Source: UBA6197 sp047638075 (GTDB lineage: Bacteria; Pseudomonadota; Alphaproteobacteria; Rhodobacterales; Rhodobacteraceae). From it: DNA of 23,055 nt. The notes below the pieces were generated by a model. That model saw only the letters and a program-made list of their open reading frames with translations, was not told the DNA's origin and made no database searches. The position numbers and the translations under genes are program-made. This document shows positions 8,565-17,015 of this stretch, one piece after another (position 1 is the stretch's first letter; every line of letters starts with the position of its first letter). Location of the stretch: the NCBI RefSeq assembly GCF_047638075.1, contig NZ_JBLJBV010000091.1:1-23055 (forward strand). Reading direction: 5' to 3'.

Positions 8565-9431
8565 TTACTCCTTGTTGTTGGCAGAGGGGGGGGCGGTCAC
8601 GGTGGCAATATCGGGCGCATCCACGGCCTTCATCCCGACCACATGATAGCCCGCATCGACATGCAGGTTTTCGCCCGTTGTGCCGGACCCAAGGTCCGAC
8701 AGCAGATAAAGTGCGGCTTTGCCGACTTCTTCCTGGGTGACATTGCGGCGCAGGGGGCTGTTCAGTTCATTCCATTTCATGATGTAGCGGAAATCGCCAA
8801 TGCCGCTGGCGGCCAGCGTCTTGATCGGCCCTGCCGAGATCGCGTTGCAGCGGATGCCGACCTTGCCCAGATCTTCCGCGATATATTTCACGCTTGCTTC
8901 CAGCGCCGCTTTTGCCACACCCATCACGTTGTAATGCGGCATAACCTGTTCCGCACCGTAATAGGTCAGCGTCAAGAGGCTGCCACCATCGGGCATCATC
9001 GCGCTGGCGCGTTTGCAAACGGCGGTAAAGCTGTAGACAGAAATATCCATCGTCATGCGGAAATTTTCGGCCGAGGTGTCCACATAGCGGCCGCGCAATT
9101 CGTTCTTGTCGGAAAAGCCGATGGCATGAACCACAAAATCCAGTGTGCCCCAGACCTTTTCCAGATGGGCAAAAAGCGCATCTAGCGAGCCTTCGTCCGA
9201 TACGTCACATTCGACCATCTCGGTCATGCCGATAGACGCGGCCAGAGGGCCCACCCGCTTTTTCAGCGCCTCGCCCTGATACGAAAACGCGAGTTCCGCC
9301 CCCGCATCGGCGCAGGCCTTGGCGATGCCCCAGGCGATGGATTTGTCATTGGCCAAACCCATGATCAGCCCACGCTTGCCCACCAGCAGGTTGTTAGACA
9401 GCCCGTTGCCCGCTATCACTTCGCTTGACAT
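8565..9431 (-). CDS. fabI: Enoyl-[acyl-carrier-protein] reductase (NADH) FabI
   Basis: FabI performs the last reduction of each fatty-acid elongation round and is the triclosan target of the family. The ATG at 9431 gives 288 residues; an in-frame TTG at 9464 would add 11 residues unlike the family, so it was not used. NAD binding is seen in GKRGLIMGLANDKSIAWGIA. The catalytic residues have the E. coli spacing: Tyr157, Tyr167 and Lys174 (TYYGAEQVMPHYNVMGVAK). IKTLAASGI forms the substrate loop. The tail after about residue 270 is a poorly conserved Pro/Ala/Asn extension. It is co-transcribed with gpt and divergent from pdxH, with about 130 bases between the two starts. Confidence 0.95.
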   Translation of the reverse strand: MSSEVIAGNGLSNNLLVGKRGLIMGLANDKSIAWGIAKACADAGAELAFSYQGEALKKRVGPLAASIGMTEMVECDVSDEGSLDALFAHLEKVWGTLDFVVHAIGFSDKNELRGRYVDTSAENFRMTMDISVYSFTAVCKRASAMMPDGGSLLTLTYYGAEQVMPHYNVMGVAKAALEASVKYIAEDLGKVGIRCNAISAGPIKTLAASGIGDFRYIMKWNELNSPLRRNVTQEEVGKAALYLLSDLGSGTTGENLHVDAGYHVVGMKAVDAPDIATVTAPPSANNKE

Positions 9432-9560
9432 AAACGTTCCCCGCGTTCTCTGATTTAGACGCAAGCTTTAGGCGAAACCTATGTTCGCATCAAGGCCAGC
9501 ACTGAGGATGCCGAAGGCTGGCAGATTTTTGGGCGTACCCGACCATTGAACAGGAAGACC

Positions 9561-10166
9561 ATGAACGACAGAACCGGAATATTCGCAGGCGAAGACCCCT
9601 TTGCCATAGCGCGGGCCTGGCTGGCAAAGGCCGAGCACGAAGAACCCAACGACCCGAATGCGATCGCCCTCGCGACCGTTGATGCCAATGGGCTGCCCAA
9701 TGCGCGCATGGTTCTGTTGAAAGAGATCGAGCCGGCAGCTTTTGTCTTTTATACCAACTACGGTTCCGCCAAAGGGGTCGAGATCGCGCAAGCAGGCAAG
9801 GCCGCCTTTGTGATGCACTGGAAAAGTCTGCGCCGGCAGATCCGGGTGCGGGGGCTGACATCGCGCGAAGAGGGACCGCAGGCGGATGCCTATTATGCCT
9901 CGCGTAGCCTGAAAAGCCGCCTTGGGGCGTGGGCCTCGCAGCAAAGCCAACCGCTGTCATCACGCATGGCGCTGGTGGCCGAAGTCGCCAAGGTAACAGC
10001 CGCCCAAGGCCCCAACCCAAAACGCCCGTCCTTTTGGGGCGGGATCAGGCTGGAGCCGCTTGAGATTGAATTCTGGGCGGACGGTGCATTTCGCCTGCAT
10101 GACAGGTTTCGCTGGCGCCGTGCAACATTGCAAGAAGGCTGGGATATAGAGCGTCTGAATCCCTGA
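9561..10166 (+). CDS. pdxH: Pyridoxamine 5'-phosphate oxidase PdxH
   Basis: PdxH is an FMN enzyme that oxidises pyridoxine/pyridoxamine phosphate to PLP, the cofactor used by the aminotransferase encoded nearby. The ATG at 9561, with AGGAAG just upstream, gives 201 residues; the in-frame TTG at 9546 lies upstream of that ribosome site and is unlikely. Family features are ALATVDANGLPNARMVLLK, FYTNYGSAKGVEI, the FMN-binding WKSLRRQIRVRG, SRSLKSRLGAWASQQSQPL, the RPSFWGG block and the C-terminal RFRWRR...W...RLNP. It is complete and of normal length. A weak hairpin with a T run follows. Confidence 0.95.
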   Translation: MNDRTGIFAGEDPFAIARAWLAKAEHEEPNDPNAIALATVDANGLPNARMVLLKEIEPAAFVFYTNYGSAKGVEIAQAGKAAFVMHWKSLRRQIRVRGLTSREEGPQADAYYASRSLKSRLGAWASQQSQPLSSRMALVAEVAKVTAAQGPNPKRPSFWGGIRLEPLEIEFWADGAFRLHDRFRWRRATLQEGWDIERLNP

Positions 10167-10188
10167 CTTTTTTCGTTGTGAACGATAC

Positions 10189-10211
10189 GGTATGGAATAC
10201 CTTACTTTTTT
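10189..10211 (+). terminator. Weak candidate terminator after pdxH
   Basis: A short stem GGTAT-GGA-ATACC (10189-10201) is followed four bases later by six Ts (10206-10211). The stem is only 5 bp, so this is tentative. Confidence 0.3.
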
Positions 10212-10279
10212 GGCTTGAATCCTGGCGCAGCTATGTGAGAGTGGCGCGAAATGTGGCTGTGTGACGGAAAGCGAGTAAC

Positions 10280-10813
10280 ATGACGGGCGAACAATCAGAG
10301 CTCCGCACAATTGTGGGGCGTGTTAAATGGTTTGATCCCGCCAAGGGGTTCGGGTTCATTCTGGATTCTGATGGTGGCCCGGACATTTTGTTGCATGCCA
10401 ATGTGCTGCGCAACTATGGCCAGGGATCGGTTGCCGATAATTCGCAGATAGAAGTGACGGTTCAGACGACGCAGCGCGGCGCGCAAGCGGTAGACGTTTT
10501 GTCGATAACACCCCCCGAAAACGAGCGCGAATCACACATCGAAGATCTGGGCGACAATGACCCTGCCGAAATCGCTGCGCTGCCGCTTGAACCGGCGCGG
10601 GTCAAATGGTTCGACAAGGTCAAGGGATTCGGGTTTGCCAATGTCTTTGGCCGCCCCGAGGATGTCTTTGTCCATATAGAGGTGTTGCGCCGATCGGGCT
10701 TTGCCGACCTTGGCCCCGGCGAGGCCGTTTGCCTGCGGGTAATCGAGGGCAAGCGGGGCCGGATGGCCGCGCAGGTCATTTCCTGGGAGGCCGCCGTGCG
10801 GGACCCGCGCTAA
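10280..10813 (+). CDS. Tandem cold-shock-domain nucleic-acid-binding protein
   Basis: The 177-residue protein has two cold-shock domains. The first (about residues 10-76) has GRVKWFDPAKGFGFI with RNP2 DILLHA. The second (about 105-169) has ARVKWFDKVKGFGFA with RNP2 DVFVHIEVLRRSG. An acidic linker (about 78-100) joins them. Aromatic RNA/ssDNA-contacting residues are kept in both RNP1 motifs, so both should bind single-stranded nucleic acid, probably as an RNA chaperone. Double-CSD proteins of this size are common in Alphaproteobacteria, unlike the 70-residue single-domain CspA. Only one base separates its stop from the next start, so it forms an operon with the DUF192 gene. Confidence 0.92.
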   Translation: MTGEQSELRTIVGRVKWFDPAKGFGFILDSDGGPDILLHANVLRNYGQGSVADNSQIEVTVQTTQRGAQAVDVLSITPPENERESHIEDLGDNDPAEIAALPLEPARVKWFDKVKGFGFANVFGRPEDVFVHIEVLRRSGFADLGPGEAVCLRVIEGKRGRMAAQVISWEAAVRDPR

Positions 10814-10814
10814 G

Positions 10815-11285
10815 ATGCGGGCGGTTTTGGCTGTTGCTGCGTTTGCAATTGCGTTTGGCGCGCAGGCCGCGCAGGCGCAATGCCGTGACGATCTGGCGCT
10901 ATTTCGCTTTGAGGGCGGTCAGGCGCGGTTCTCGGTCGAGATTGCGGATGATCCGGGTAAACGGGCCAAGGGCCTGATGGGGCGGCAAAAACTGGCGTCG
11001 GGTGCGGGGATGCTGTTCATCTATGAGCAGCCGCAAGAAGTTGCCTTTTGGATGAAAAACACGCCGCTGCCGCTGGATATGGTGTTCATTGACCAACAGG
11101 GCCGCGTGGTGCGGGTGCATGACGGGGCGGTGCCTTTTGATGAAACGCCGATTCCCTCGGGGGCGGCGGTATTGATGGTTCTGGAAATAAACGGCGGTCT
11201 GGCGGCGCGTATCGGCCTGAAGCCGGGGGCGGAACTGGCGCATCCGCGAATTGAGTCAAAAATTGCACTCTATCCGTGCGAGTGA
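10815..11285 (+). CDS. Exported DUF192 domain protein
   Basis: A 156-residue protein with a classical signal peptide (residues 1-21, cleavage probably after AQA) and a DUF192 domain covering most of the rest. Recognisable family motifs are RAKGLMGRQKLASGAGMLF, the PQEVAFWMKNTPLPLDMVF stretch and VLEINGG. DUF192 has no settled biochemical function that I can cite, so none is assigned; a periplasmic location is likely. It starts one base after the cold-shock gene, a link that looks translationally coupled and puts a cytosolic RNA-binding protein and an exported protein in one transcript. Confidence 0.88.
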   Translation: MRAVLAVAAFAIAFGAQAAQAQCRDDLALFRFEGGQARFSVEIADDPGKRAKGLMGRQKLASGAGMLFIYEQPQEVAFWMKNTPLPLDMVFIDQQGRVVRVHDGAVPFDETPIPSGAAVLMVLEINGGLAARIGLKPGAELAHPRIESKIALYPCE

Positions 11286-11327
11286 CCCCTTTCCTTGACC
11301 GCGCAGGGCCGTTAGGAAGGGGTTGTT

Positions 11328-11404
<77 letters not shown>

Positions 11405-11474
11405 TCCTTCCAATTTTTGATCTTGCAGGATCGGTGCCGTTTTATGGCACTGTGTTGATTTGGCAACGCCCGGT

Positions 11475-11606
11475 ATATCCACAAGATGTTGTGGGCTGTG
11501 GATGGATTTAATCCAGATAGGCAGCTTTCGGTCGCAAACATGCCGGATTCAAGAGGAAAGCCGCATCTGGGGTTTGCTGCCACCTTGCCGCGACGCTTGT
11601 GGATGA
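11475..11606. promoter_or_regulatory. Cluster of DnaA-box-like sequences in the nrdJ leader
   Basis: Three 9-mers resemble the consensus TTATCCACA: ATATCCACA at 11475-11483 (8 of 9), CCATCCACA on the minus strand at 11497-11505 (7 of 9), and TCATCCACA on the minus strand at 11598-11606 (8 of 9). The first sits in a perfect 6-bp hairpin, CCACAA-gatg-TTGTGG. The region also has two GANTC sites, the CcrM methylation sequence of Alphaproteobacteria. Binding is inferred only. Apart from these and the NrdR sites, I see nothing else in 11405-11885. Confidence 0.3.
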
Positions 11607-11699
11607 ATCAAAAGGTTAATTCCGGTTTTGGCGGGCTACCCACGTCAAGCCTAAAAAGGCGATGAAAAGTGTAAAAACTTTGTTGACCGGGCCGCAACC

Positions 11700-11746
11700 C
11701 TGCGGCATCTTGTGTAAGTCAGCAATTTAGCCACCATATATAGTAG
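11700..11746 (+). promoter_or_regulatory. Tandem NrdR-box-like sites upstream of nrdJ
   Basis: NrdR is the ATP-cone/Zn-ribbon repressor of ribonucleotide reductase genes; it binds paired 16-bp palindromes near acaCTATATcTAGTgt, usually about three helical turns apart. The downstream site at 11731-11746 (core ATATATAGT) matches 12 of 16 against the A variant of that consensus. The upstream site at 11700-11715 (right half ATCTTGTGT) matches 9 of 16. Their starts are exactly 31 bases apart. A TTGACC at 11683-11688 could be a -35 element just upstream, which would place the sites over the promoter. Confidence 0.5.
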
Positions 11747-11885
11747 TGCGCGCCGACGTCGAAACTACCGCAGAACAGGTCAGGCCCGCAGAAGCGGTCT
11801 GCGCTTTGTGATCCAGTCACAAAGGCTGTGGAGTTTTGGCCGATTTGGGGCGGACGGCCGTGAAAACAGGGACGGGCACAAGACC

Positions 11886-14800
11886 ATGAAGATCGAGCGT
11901 AAATTTACCAAGGCCGACACCGGCGCCTATGGCGAGATCGCCTTTACGACCACCATCTCCGAGATTCGCAACCCTGATGGCACGATCGTCTTTCACAACG
12001 ACAACGTCGAAACTCCGGCCGGCTGGAGCCAGGTCGCAAGCGACGTTCTGGCGCAGAAATATTTTCGCAAGGCGGGCGTTCCGGCGCGGATGAAGAAGGT
12101 CAAGGAAAAGGGCATGCCCGAATTTCTGTGGCGCTCGGTTCCCGATGAGGCGGCTTTGGGTGCGCTGCCCGCAGACGAGCGTTTCGTAGGCGAAACCTCG
12201 GCCAAGCAGGTGTTCGACCGTCTGGCGGGTGCCTGGACCTATTGGGGCTGGAAAGGCGGCTATTTCACCGAAGAGGCCGACGCCCGCGCCTATTACGATG
12301 AAATGCGCTATATGCTGGCCAATCAAATGGCCGCGCCGAACAGCCCGCAGTGGTTCAACACGGGCCTGCATTGGGCCTACGGTATCGATGGCCCGTCGCA
12401 GGGTCACTACTATGTGGATTTCACCACGGGCAAGCTGACCAAATCAGACAGCGCCTATGAACACCCGCAGCCGCATGCCTGCTTTATCCAGTCGGTACGG
12501 GATGATCTGGTGGGCGATGGCGGGATCATGGACCTTTGGGTCCGCGAGGCGCGCCTGTTCAAATACGGCTCGGGAACCGGCACCAACTTTTCGTCGCTGC
12601 GCGGCGAGGGGGAAAAACTGTCGGGCGGGGGTAAATCCTCGGGGTTGATGGGCTTTCTCAAAATTGGTGACCGGGCGGCCGGTGCGATCAAATCAGGGGG
12701 CACCACGCGGCGCGCGGCCAAGATGGTGATCTGCGATATGGATCACCCCGATGTCGAACAGTTCATCAACTGGAAGGTCATCGAAGAGCAGAAGGTGGCC
12801 AGCCTTGTTGCCGGCTCAAAGATGCACGAGTTGCGCCTGAACGAGATTTTCTCCGCGATCCGCCAGTGGGATGGCGCGTCGGAGGATTCGGTCGATCCGG
12901 CCAAGAACGCAGCTCTGAAAACGGCGATCCGTTCTGCAAAAAAGTCGATGATCCCCGATACTTACACCAACCGTATCCTGCAATATGCGCGCCAAGGCTA
13001 TACCAGCATCGAATTTCCGACCTACGACACGGATTGGGATTCCGAAGCCTACATCACCGTGTCGGGGCAAAACTCGAACAACTCGGTCCGGGTGACGGAT
13101 GCCTTTTTGCAAGCGGTCAGGGATGATGCCGATTGGGCGTTGATCCGGCGCACCGATGGCAAGGTTGCCAAGACACTGAAGGCGCGCGAGTTGTGGGATC
13201 AGGTCGGTCATGCCGCCTGGGCCTGCGCCGACCCCGGCATCCAGTTCCACGACACGGTGAACGCCTGGCATACCTGCCCCGAAGACGGGGAAATCCGTGG
13301 CTCGAACCCCTGTTCGGAATATATGTTCCTGGACGATACGGCCTGCAACCTGGCCTCGATGAACCTGCTGACCTTCTACAAGGACACCAAGTTTGACGCC
13401 GATGCCTATGTCCACGCCACCCGTCTGTGGACGGTGACGCTGGAAATCTCGGTGCTGATGGCGCAGTTCCCCAGCAAGGAAATCGCGCAGCGGTCCTATG
13501 ATTTCCGCACGCTGGGCCTTGGCTATGCCAATATCGGCGGCCTCTTGATGAACATGGGCCTTAGCTATGACAGCGCCGAGGGCCGCGCCCTTTGCGGTGC
13601 GCTGACAGCGGTGATGACCGGCGTTTCCTATGCCACCTCGGCCGAGATGGCGGGCGAATTGGGGGCGTTTCCGGGCTATGCGCGCAACTGCGCCCATATG
13701 CTGCGCGTCATCCGCAACCACCGCACCGCAGCCTATGGCAAGACCGAGGGGTACGACTCGCTTTCGATCAAACCGGTGCCGCTGGATCACGCGAATTGCC
13801 CCGACCAAACCCTTGTTTCCATGTCCAAAACGGCGTGGGATGAGGCGCTGACCCTGGGCGAAAAACACGGTTTTCGCAACGCACAGGTATCGGTCCTTGC
13901 GCCGACCGGCACGATCGGGCTGGTGATGGACTGTGATACCACCGGGATCGAGCCGGATTTTGCGCTGGTCAAATTCAAGAAACTGGCAGGCGGCGGCTAT
14001 TTCAAGATCATCAACCGCTCGGTTCCGGGCGCGTTGGAGACGCTAGGGTATGGCTCGGCGCAGATCGAGGAAATCATCGCCTATGCGGTGGGTCATGGCA
14101 GCATCGGCAATTGCCCCGGTATCAACACCAGTGCGCTGGTGGGCCACGGTTTTGGCCCGCGCGAGCTGGAAAAGATCGAGGCCGCGCTGCCCTCGGCCTT
14201 TGATATCCGCTTTGTGTTCAACCAATGGACGCTGGGCGAGGATTTCTGCACCAAGACGCTGGGGATTCCGGCGGAAAGGCTGAACGACCCCACCTTCGAC
14301 ATGCTGCGCCATCTGGGCTTTACCCGCGCACAGATCGACGCTGCCAATGACCATGTTTGCGGCACGATGACGCTGGAAGGCGCGCCGTTCCTGAAGCCGG
14401 AACATTACAGCGTATTTGACTGCGCCAATACCTGCGGCAAAAAGGGCAAGCGCTATCTGTCGGTGGCCAGCCACATTCACATGATGGCGGCGGCGCAATC
14501 GTTCATCTCGGGGGCGATTTCCAAGACGATCAACATGCCTAATTCCGCCAGCATTTCGGAAACGCTGGAGGCATATGAGCTAAGCTGGAGCCTTGGGATC
14601 AAGGCCAACGCACTATACCGCGACGGATCAAAACTCAGCCAACCGCTGGCCTCGGCGCTGGTCGAGGATGACGAGGAAGCAGAAGAAATTCTTGCCTCGG
14701 GCAGTCAGCAGGAAAAGGCCGCCGTTCTGGCCGAGAAGATCATAGAAAAGGTCATCGTCAAGGAAATCGTGCGCAGTCACCGCGAAAAACTGCCCCAACG

Positions 14801-15578
14801 GCGCAAGGGCTATACCCAAAAGGCGATGATTGGCGGGCACAAGGTTTACCTGCGCACCGGCGAATATGTTGATGGCCAGCTGGGCGAAATCTTTATCGAC
14901 ATGCACAAGGAAGGCGCCGGTTTCCGCGCGATGATGAACAATTTTGCGATCGCGGTTTCTGTTGGTCTGCAATACGGCGTGCCGCTTGAGGAGTTCGTTG
15001 AGGCCTTTACCTTTACCAAGTTTGAGCCGGCCGGAATGGTGCAAGGCAATGACAGCATCAAGAATGCAACCTCGATTCTGGACTATGTGTTCCGGGAACT
15101 TGCCGTGTCTTACCTTGACCGCACGGATCTGGCGCATGTGAAGCCGCAAGGCGCGTCATTCGATGATCTGGGCGGCGGCACCGACGAAAGCAAGCGCAAC
15201 ATCTCAGAGCCTTCCAATCTGGCGGCCAGCAAATCGCTTGAGGTGCTGCGACAGATTTCCTCAACGGGCTATCTGCGCAAACGTCTGCCGCAGGAACTGA
15301 AGGTGTTTCAAGGCGGGATCAGCGCAACCGCCCTGTCCGGCGCGACCGACCCTGTCGTAGTGCTGAACACGCTTGTGCCCGGAACCGCGATGAACGCACC
15401 CAGCGGCGAGGCGTCTACCGCGCTGGCCTCGGGGATGATCACCATGGACGCGCGCACCAAGGCCCGGATTCAGGGCTATGAGGGCGAAGCCTGCGGCGAA
15501 TGCGGAAACTTTACACTGGTCAGAAACGGTACCTGCATGAAGTGCAACACCTGCGGCGCGACAAGCGGGTGTAGTTAA
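11886..15578 (+). CDS. nrdJ: Adenosylcobalamin-dependent (class II) ribonucleoside-diphosphate reductase NrdJ
   Basis: NrdJ reduces ribonucleotides to deoxyribonucleotides with a B12-generated thiyl radical and needs no oxygen. The ATG at 11886 gives 1230 residues; the extra 26 codons back to 11808 do not look like protein. Landmarks are PNSPQWFNTGL early on, GSGTGTNFSSLRG, the substrate-site SGGTTRRAAKM, and the catalytic NPCSEYMFLDD with Asn474, Cys476 and Glu478. PTGTIGLVMDCDTTGIEPDF follows, then a TSCPD-like region (about 965-1080). The C-terminal Cys-rich tail (Cys1203/1206 and Cys1217/1220, plus Cys1223 and Cys1229) probably binds Zn and carries the reducing cysteines. This is the long form usual in Alphaproteobacteria. 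NrdR-like sites precede it and a hairpin with a T run follows. Confidence 0.96.
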   Translation: MKIERKFTKADTGAYGEIAFTTTISEIRNPDGTIVFHNDNVETPAGWSQVASDVLAQKYFRKAGVPARMKKVKEKGMPEFLWRSVPDEAALGALPADERFVGETSAKQVFDRLAGAWTYWGWKGGYFTEEADARAYYDEMRYMLANQMAAPNSPQWFNTGLHWAYGIDGPSQGHYYVDFTTGKLTKSDSAYEHPQPHACFIQSVRDDLVGDGGIMDLWVREARLFKYGSGTGTNFSSLRGEGEKLSGGGKSSGLMGFLKIGDRAAGAIKSGGTTRRAAKMVICDMDHPDVEQFINWKVIEEQKVASLVAGSKMHELRLNEIFSAIRQWDGASEDSVDPAKNAALKTAIRSAKKSMIPDTYTNRILQYARQGYTSIEFPTYDTDWDSEAYITVSGQNSNNSVRVTDAFLQAVRDDADWALIRRTDGKVAKTLKARELWDQVGHAAWACADPGIQFHDTVNAWHTCPEDGEIRGSNPCSEYMFLDDTACNLASMNLLTFYKDTKFDADAYVHATRLWTVTLEISVLMAQFPSKEIAQRSYDFRTLGLGYANIGGLLMNMGLSYDSAEGRALCGALTAVMTGVSYATSAEMAGELGAFPGYARNCAHMLRVIRNHRTAAYGKTEGYDSLSIKPVPLDHANCPDQTLVSMSKTAWDEALTLGEKHGFRNAQVSVLAPTGTIGLVMDCDTTGIEPDFALVKFKKLAGGGYFKIINRSVPGALETLGYGSAQIEEIIAYAVGHGSIGNCPGINTSALVGHGFGPRELEKIEAALPSAFDIRFVFNQWTLGEDFCTKTLGIPAERLNDPTFDMLRHLGFTRAQIDAANDHVCGTMTLEGAPFLKPEHYSVFDCANTCGKKGKRYLSVASHIHMMAAAQSFISGAISKTINMPNSASISETLEAYELSWSLGIKANALYRDGSKLSQPLASALVEDDEEAEEILASGSQQEKAAVLAEKIIEKVIVKEIVRSHREKLPQRRKGYTQKAMIGGHKVYLRTGEYVDGQLGEIFIDMHKEGAGFRAMMNNFAIAVSVGLQYGVPLEEFVEAFTFTKFEPAGMVQGNDSIKNATSILDYVFRELAVSYLDRTDLAHVKPQGASFDDLGGGTDESKRNISEPSNLAASKSLEVLRQISSTGYLRKRLPQELKVFQGGISATALSGATDPVVVLNTLVPGTAMNAPSGEASTALASGMITMDARTKARIQGYEGEACGECGNFTLVRNGTCMKCNTCGATSGCS

Positions 15579-15589
15579 CAGGAGCAGTT

Positions 15590-15615
15590 TGCCCGGTTTA
15601 TGGGCAGCGGTTTTT
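15590..15615 (+). terminator. Probable terminator of nrdJ
   Basis: Twelve bases after the nrdJ stop, a 5-bp stem TGCCC-GGTTTAT-GGGCA (15590-15606) is followed by GCGG and five Ts (15611-15615). Confidence 0.45.
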
Positions 15616-16045
15616 CGGGTGGAAACATTCGACAGAAATGGCGGCTGTCTGCGTTAGCGCGTCCCCACGCTGATTTGGCAGAGCCGCATGGCAAAACTTG
15701 GATCCGGGGCGGCTGCGGTCGCCCTTGACGCCGCGAAGGCCCAGGCAGAACAAACCCGGGCGGTACAACGATGAGCCTGACCGGCGAGACTGGCCCCCTC
15801 TTGGAGGGGGCCGATTTGTTTGCGGATCGCTTTGGATGGCATATCGCTGTTGGCGGCCGTAATCGCCTTTCAGCTCACAGGCCAGCCAGGGCCCGCAATC
15901 ACATCAGCGCCTTGCCCAAGAGTATTTGGTGATCTTGTTGCGGCGCGGCTTAAGGCCAATTCAAAATTGATGAACCTTGATCAGGGCGGGGAAAGCATTG
16001 TGCCGCCCACGCTTGGCGTGCAATGTTGCTCTGTGGGGGGCTTTG
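15616..16045. other. Gene-poor stretch between nrdJ and the DUF2270 gene
   Basis: No convincing gene is seen. Tiny plus-strand frames (28 codons from 15688, overlapping by ATGA with 52 codons from 15771) and a 62-codon minus-strand frame (15842 to 15654) have no recognisable motif and no good ribosome sites. They may be decayed sequence. The one clear structure is the hairpin at 15792-15812, listed separately. Confidence 0.5.
15792..15812 (+). terminator. Strong orphan hairpin, terminator-like
   Basis: A perfect 9-bp stem GGCCCCCTC / GAGGGGGCC with loop TTG is followed by GATTTGTTT, a broken T tract. No gene with a recognisable product ends just before it, so it either ends readthrough from nrdJ about 215 bases upstream or closes an unannotated small transcript. 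Confidence 0.4.
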
Positions 16046-16723
16046 ATGACGGTTAAGAACTCCGAGCAGAGAAAAGAGCTGAGCGCCGCCGAAATCGGGG
16101 CGGTTGCGCATCTTTATCGCGGCGAAGTCTACAGATCGACCGTGTGGCGAACGCGGCTTGACACGACCACGAACTGGGCGGTGGTAACGTTGGGCATTGC
16201 GCTATCCATCGCTTTTTCATCCCCGACCGCATCCCCTCTTCCGCTGATACTTGTGGGGGTGCTGATCTTGTTCTTTCTGATGCTGGAGGCACGCCGTTAC
16301 CGTTACTTCAACGTCTGGCGTGCGCGCTGCAGATGGATGGAGGTGCATTTTTTCGCACCGATGCTGCACGACGGCGATCTGCATATGGAGGAAGGTTGGC
16401 AAAGGGTTTTGGCCGAAGATTATTGGAAGCCGAGATACCATGTGTCGATGGCGGTGGCGGTTGGGCGGCGCATCCGGCGAAATTATTTCTGGATCCTTTT
16501 GATCCAAAGCACGGCATATATCGGTAAATTGGTGGTGCACCCGGAACCATTGACCAGTGCGTCGCAATTGATAGACCGCGCGGCTATCGGCCCGTTGGGC
16601 GGGCAATATGTTCTTGGGATGGGCTTGATATATTGCCTTGCCTGGGGGGCAATTTCCCTGCTGAGTTGGCGCGGCGACAGACACCGCGCGAGGTCGCGTG
16701 TTGTGCGCTCTGACATGGGGTGA
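16046..16723 (+). CDS. DUF2270 family membrane protein
   Basis: A 225-residue integral membrane protein; the ATG at 16046 is used because the 23 codons upstream to 15977 do not look like protein. It carries the DUF2270 signature: GEVYRSTVWRTRLDTTTNWA (25-44), LMLEARRYRYFNVWRAR (79-94), and the RRIRRNYFWILL region (141-152). Hydrophobic segments are at about 44-60, 64-81, 146-164 and 187-207. No enzyme residues are apparent and I know of no established function for the family. It stands alone on the plus strand, with no close neighbour on either side. A G-rich run (GTGGGGGG) lies about eight bases before the start and may serve as the ribosome site. Confidence 0.85.
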   Translation: MTVKNSEQRKELSAAEIGAVAHLYRGEVYRSTVWRTRLDTTTNWAVVTLGIALSIAFSSPTASPLPLILVGVLILFFLMLEARRYRYFNVWRARCRWMEVHFFAPMLHDGDLHMEEGWQRVLAEDYWKPRYHVSMAVAVGRRIRRNYFWILLIQSTAYIGKLVVHPEPLTSASQLIDRAAIGPLGGQYVLGMGLIYCLAWGAISLLSWRGDRHRARSRVVRSDMG

Positions 16724-17015
16724 GGCGCCGCCTGGTGCCTGCGCTGAGGCCTGACCGTTGCCCCAAAGAAAGCACCAATCAGCGCCATCGCGCCAACACC
16801 CCCGCGGGACGCGAAGCGAACAAGGCGGGCGTTGAAGCCTTTGATACGCATGGGATTTTGTTGGATGCCCACTGATGTTCCTATGGTTGCGGCCACGCCT
16901 AAGGTAGCTGTCCCACTGTGAATATTCCAGTTGAAGCAAGCCACACAAAGACCTAGAGGACAGGCGTTCAGGGGCAAAATAAAGGCGCCCGATCACATTA
17001 AGGTTTTGCCCTTTG
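16724..17015. other. Intergenic stretch before the eptA remnant
   Basis: No supported gene. A minus-strand frame (16977 to 16483) covers it and encodes two mildly hydrophobic segments around GTATLGVAATIGTSVGI and GGVGAMALIGAFFGATV. Nearly half of that frame lies antisense to the DUF2270 gene, and I recognise no family. It is left as an unlikely small membrane protein. Confidence 0.4.

Noticed and set aside
9432..9464. A longer FabI starting at TTG 9464
   Set aside because: The 11 extra residues do not resemble FabI N-termini, and ATG 9431 gives the usual length.
11405..11885. A cobalamin riboswitch before nrdJ
   Set aside because: No complete B12 box with the surrounding helices was found, and repression by B12 would make little sense for a B12-dependent reductase.
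12816..13868. A 350-codon minus-strand frame inside nrdJ
   Set aside because: It lies wholly antisense to a well-conserved part of the reductase and has no recognisable features.
16483..16977. A 164-codon minus-strand frame with two weakly hydrophobic segments
   Set aside because: Nearly half lies antisense to DUF2270, the C-terminal part is clearly shadow sequence, and no family is recognised. Kept only as a note in the intergenic entry.
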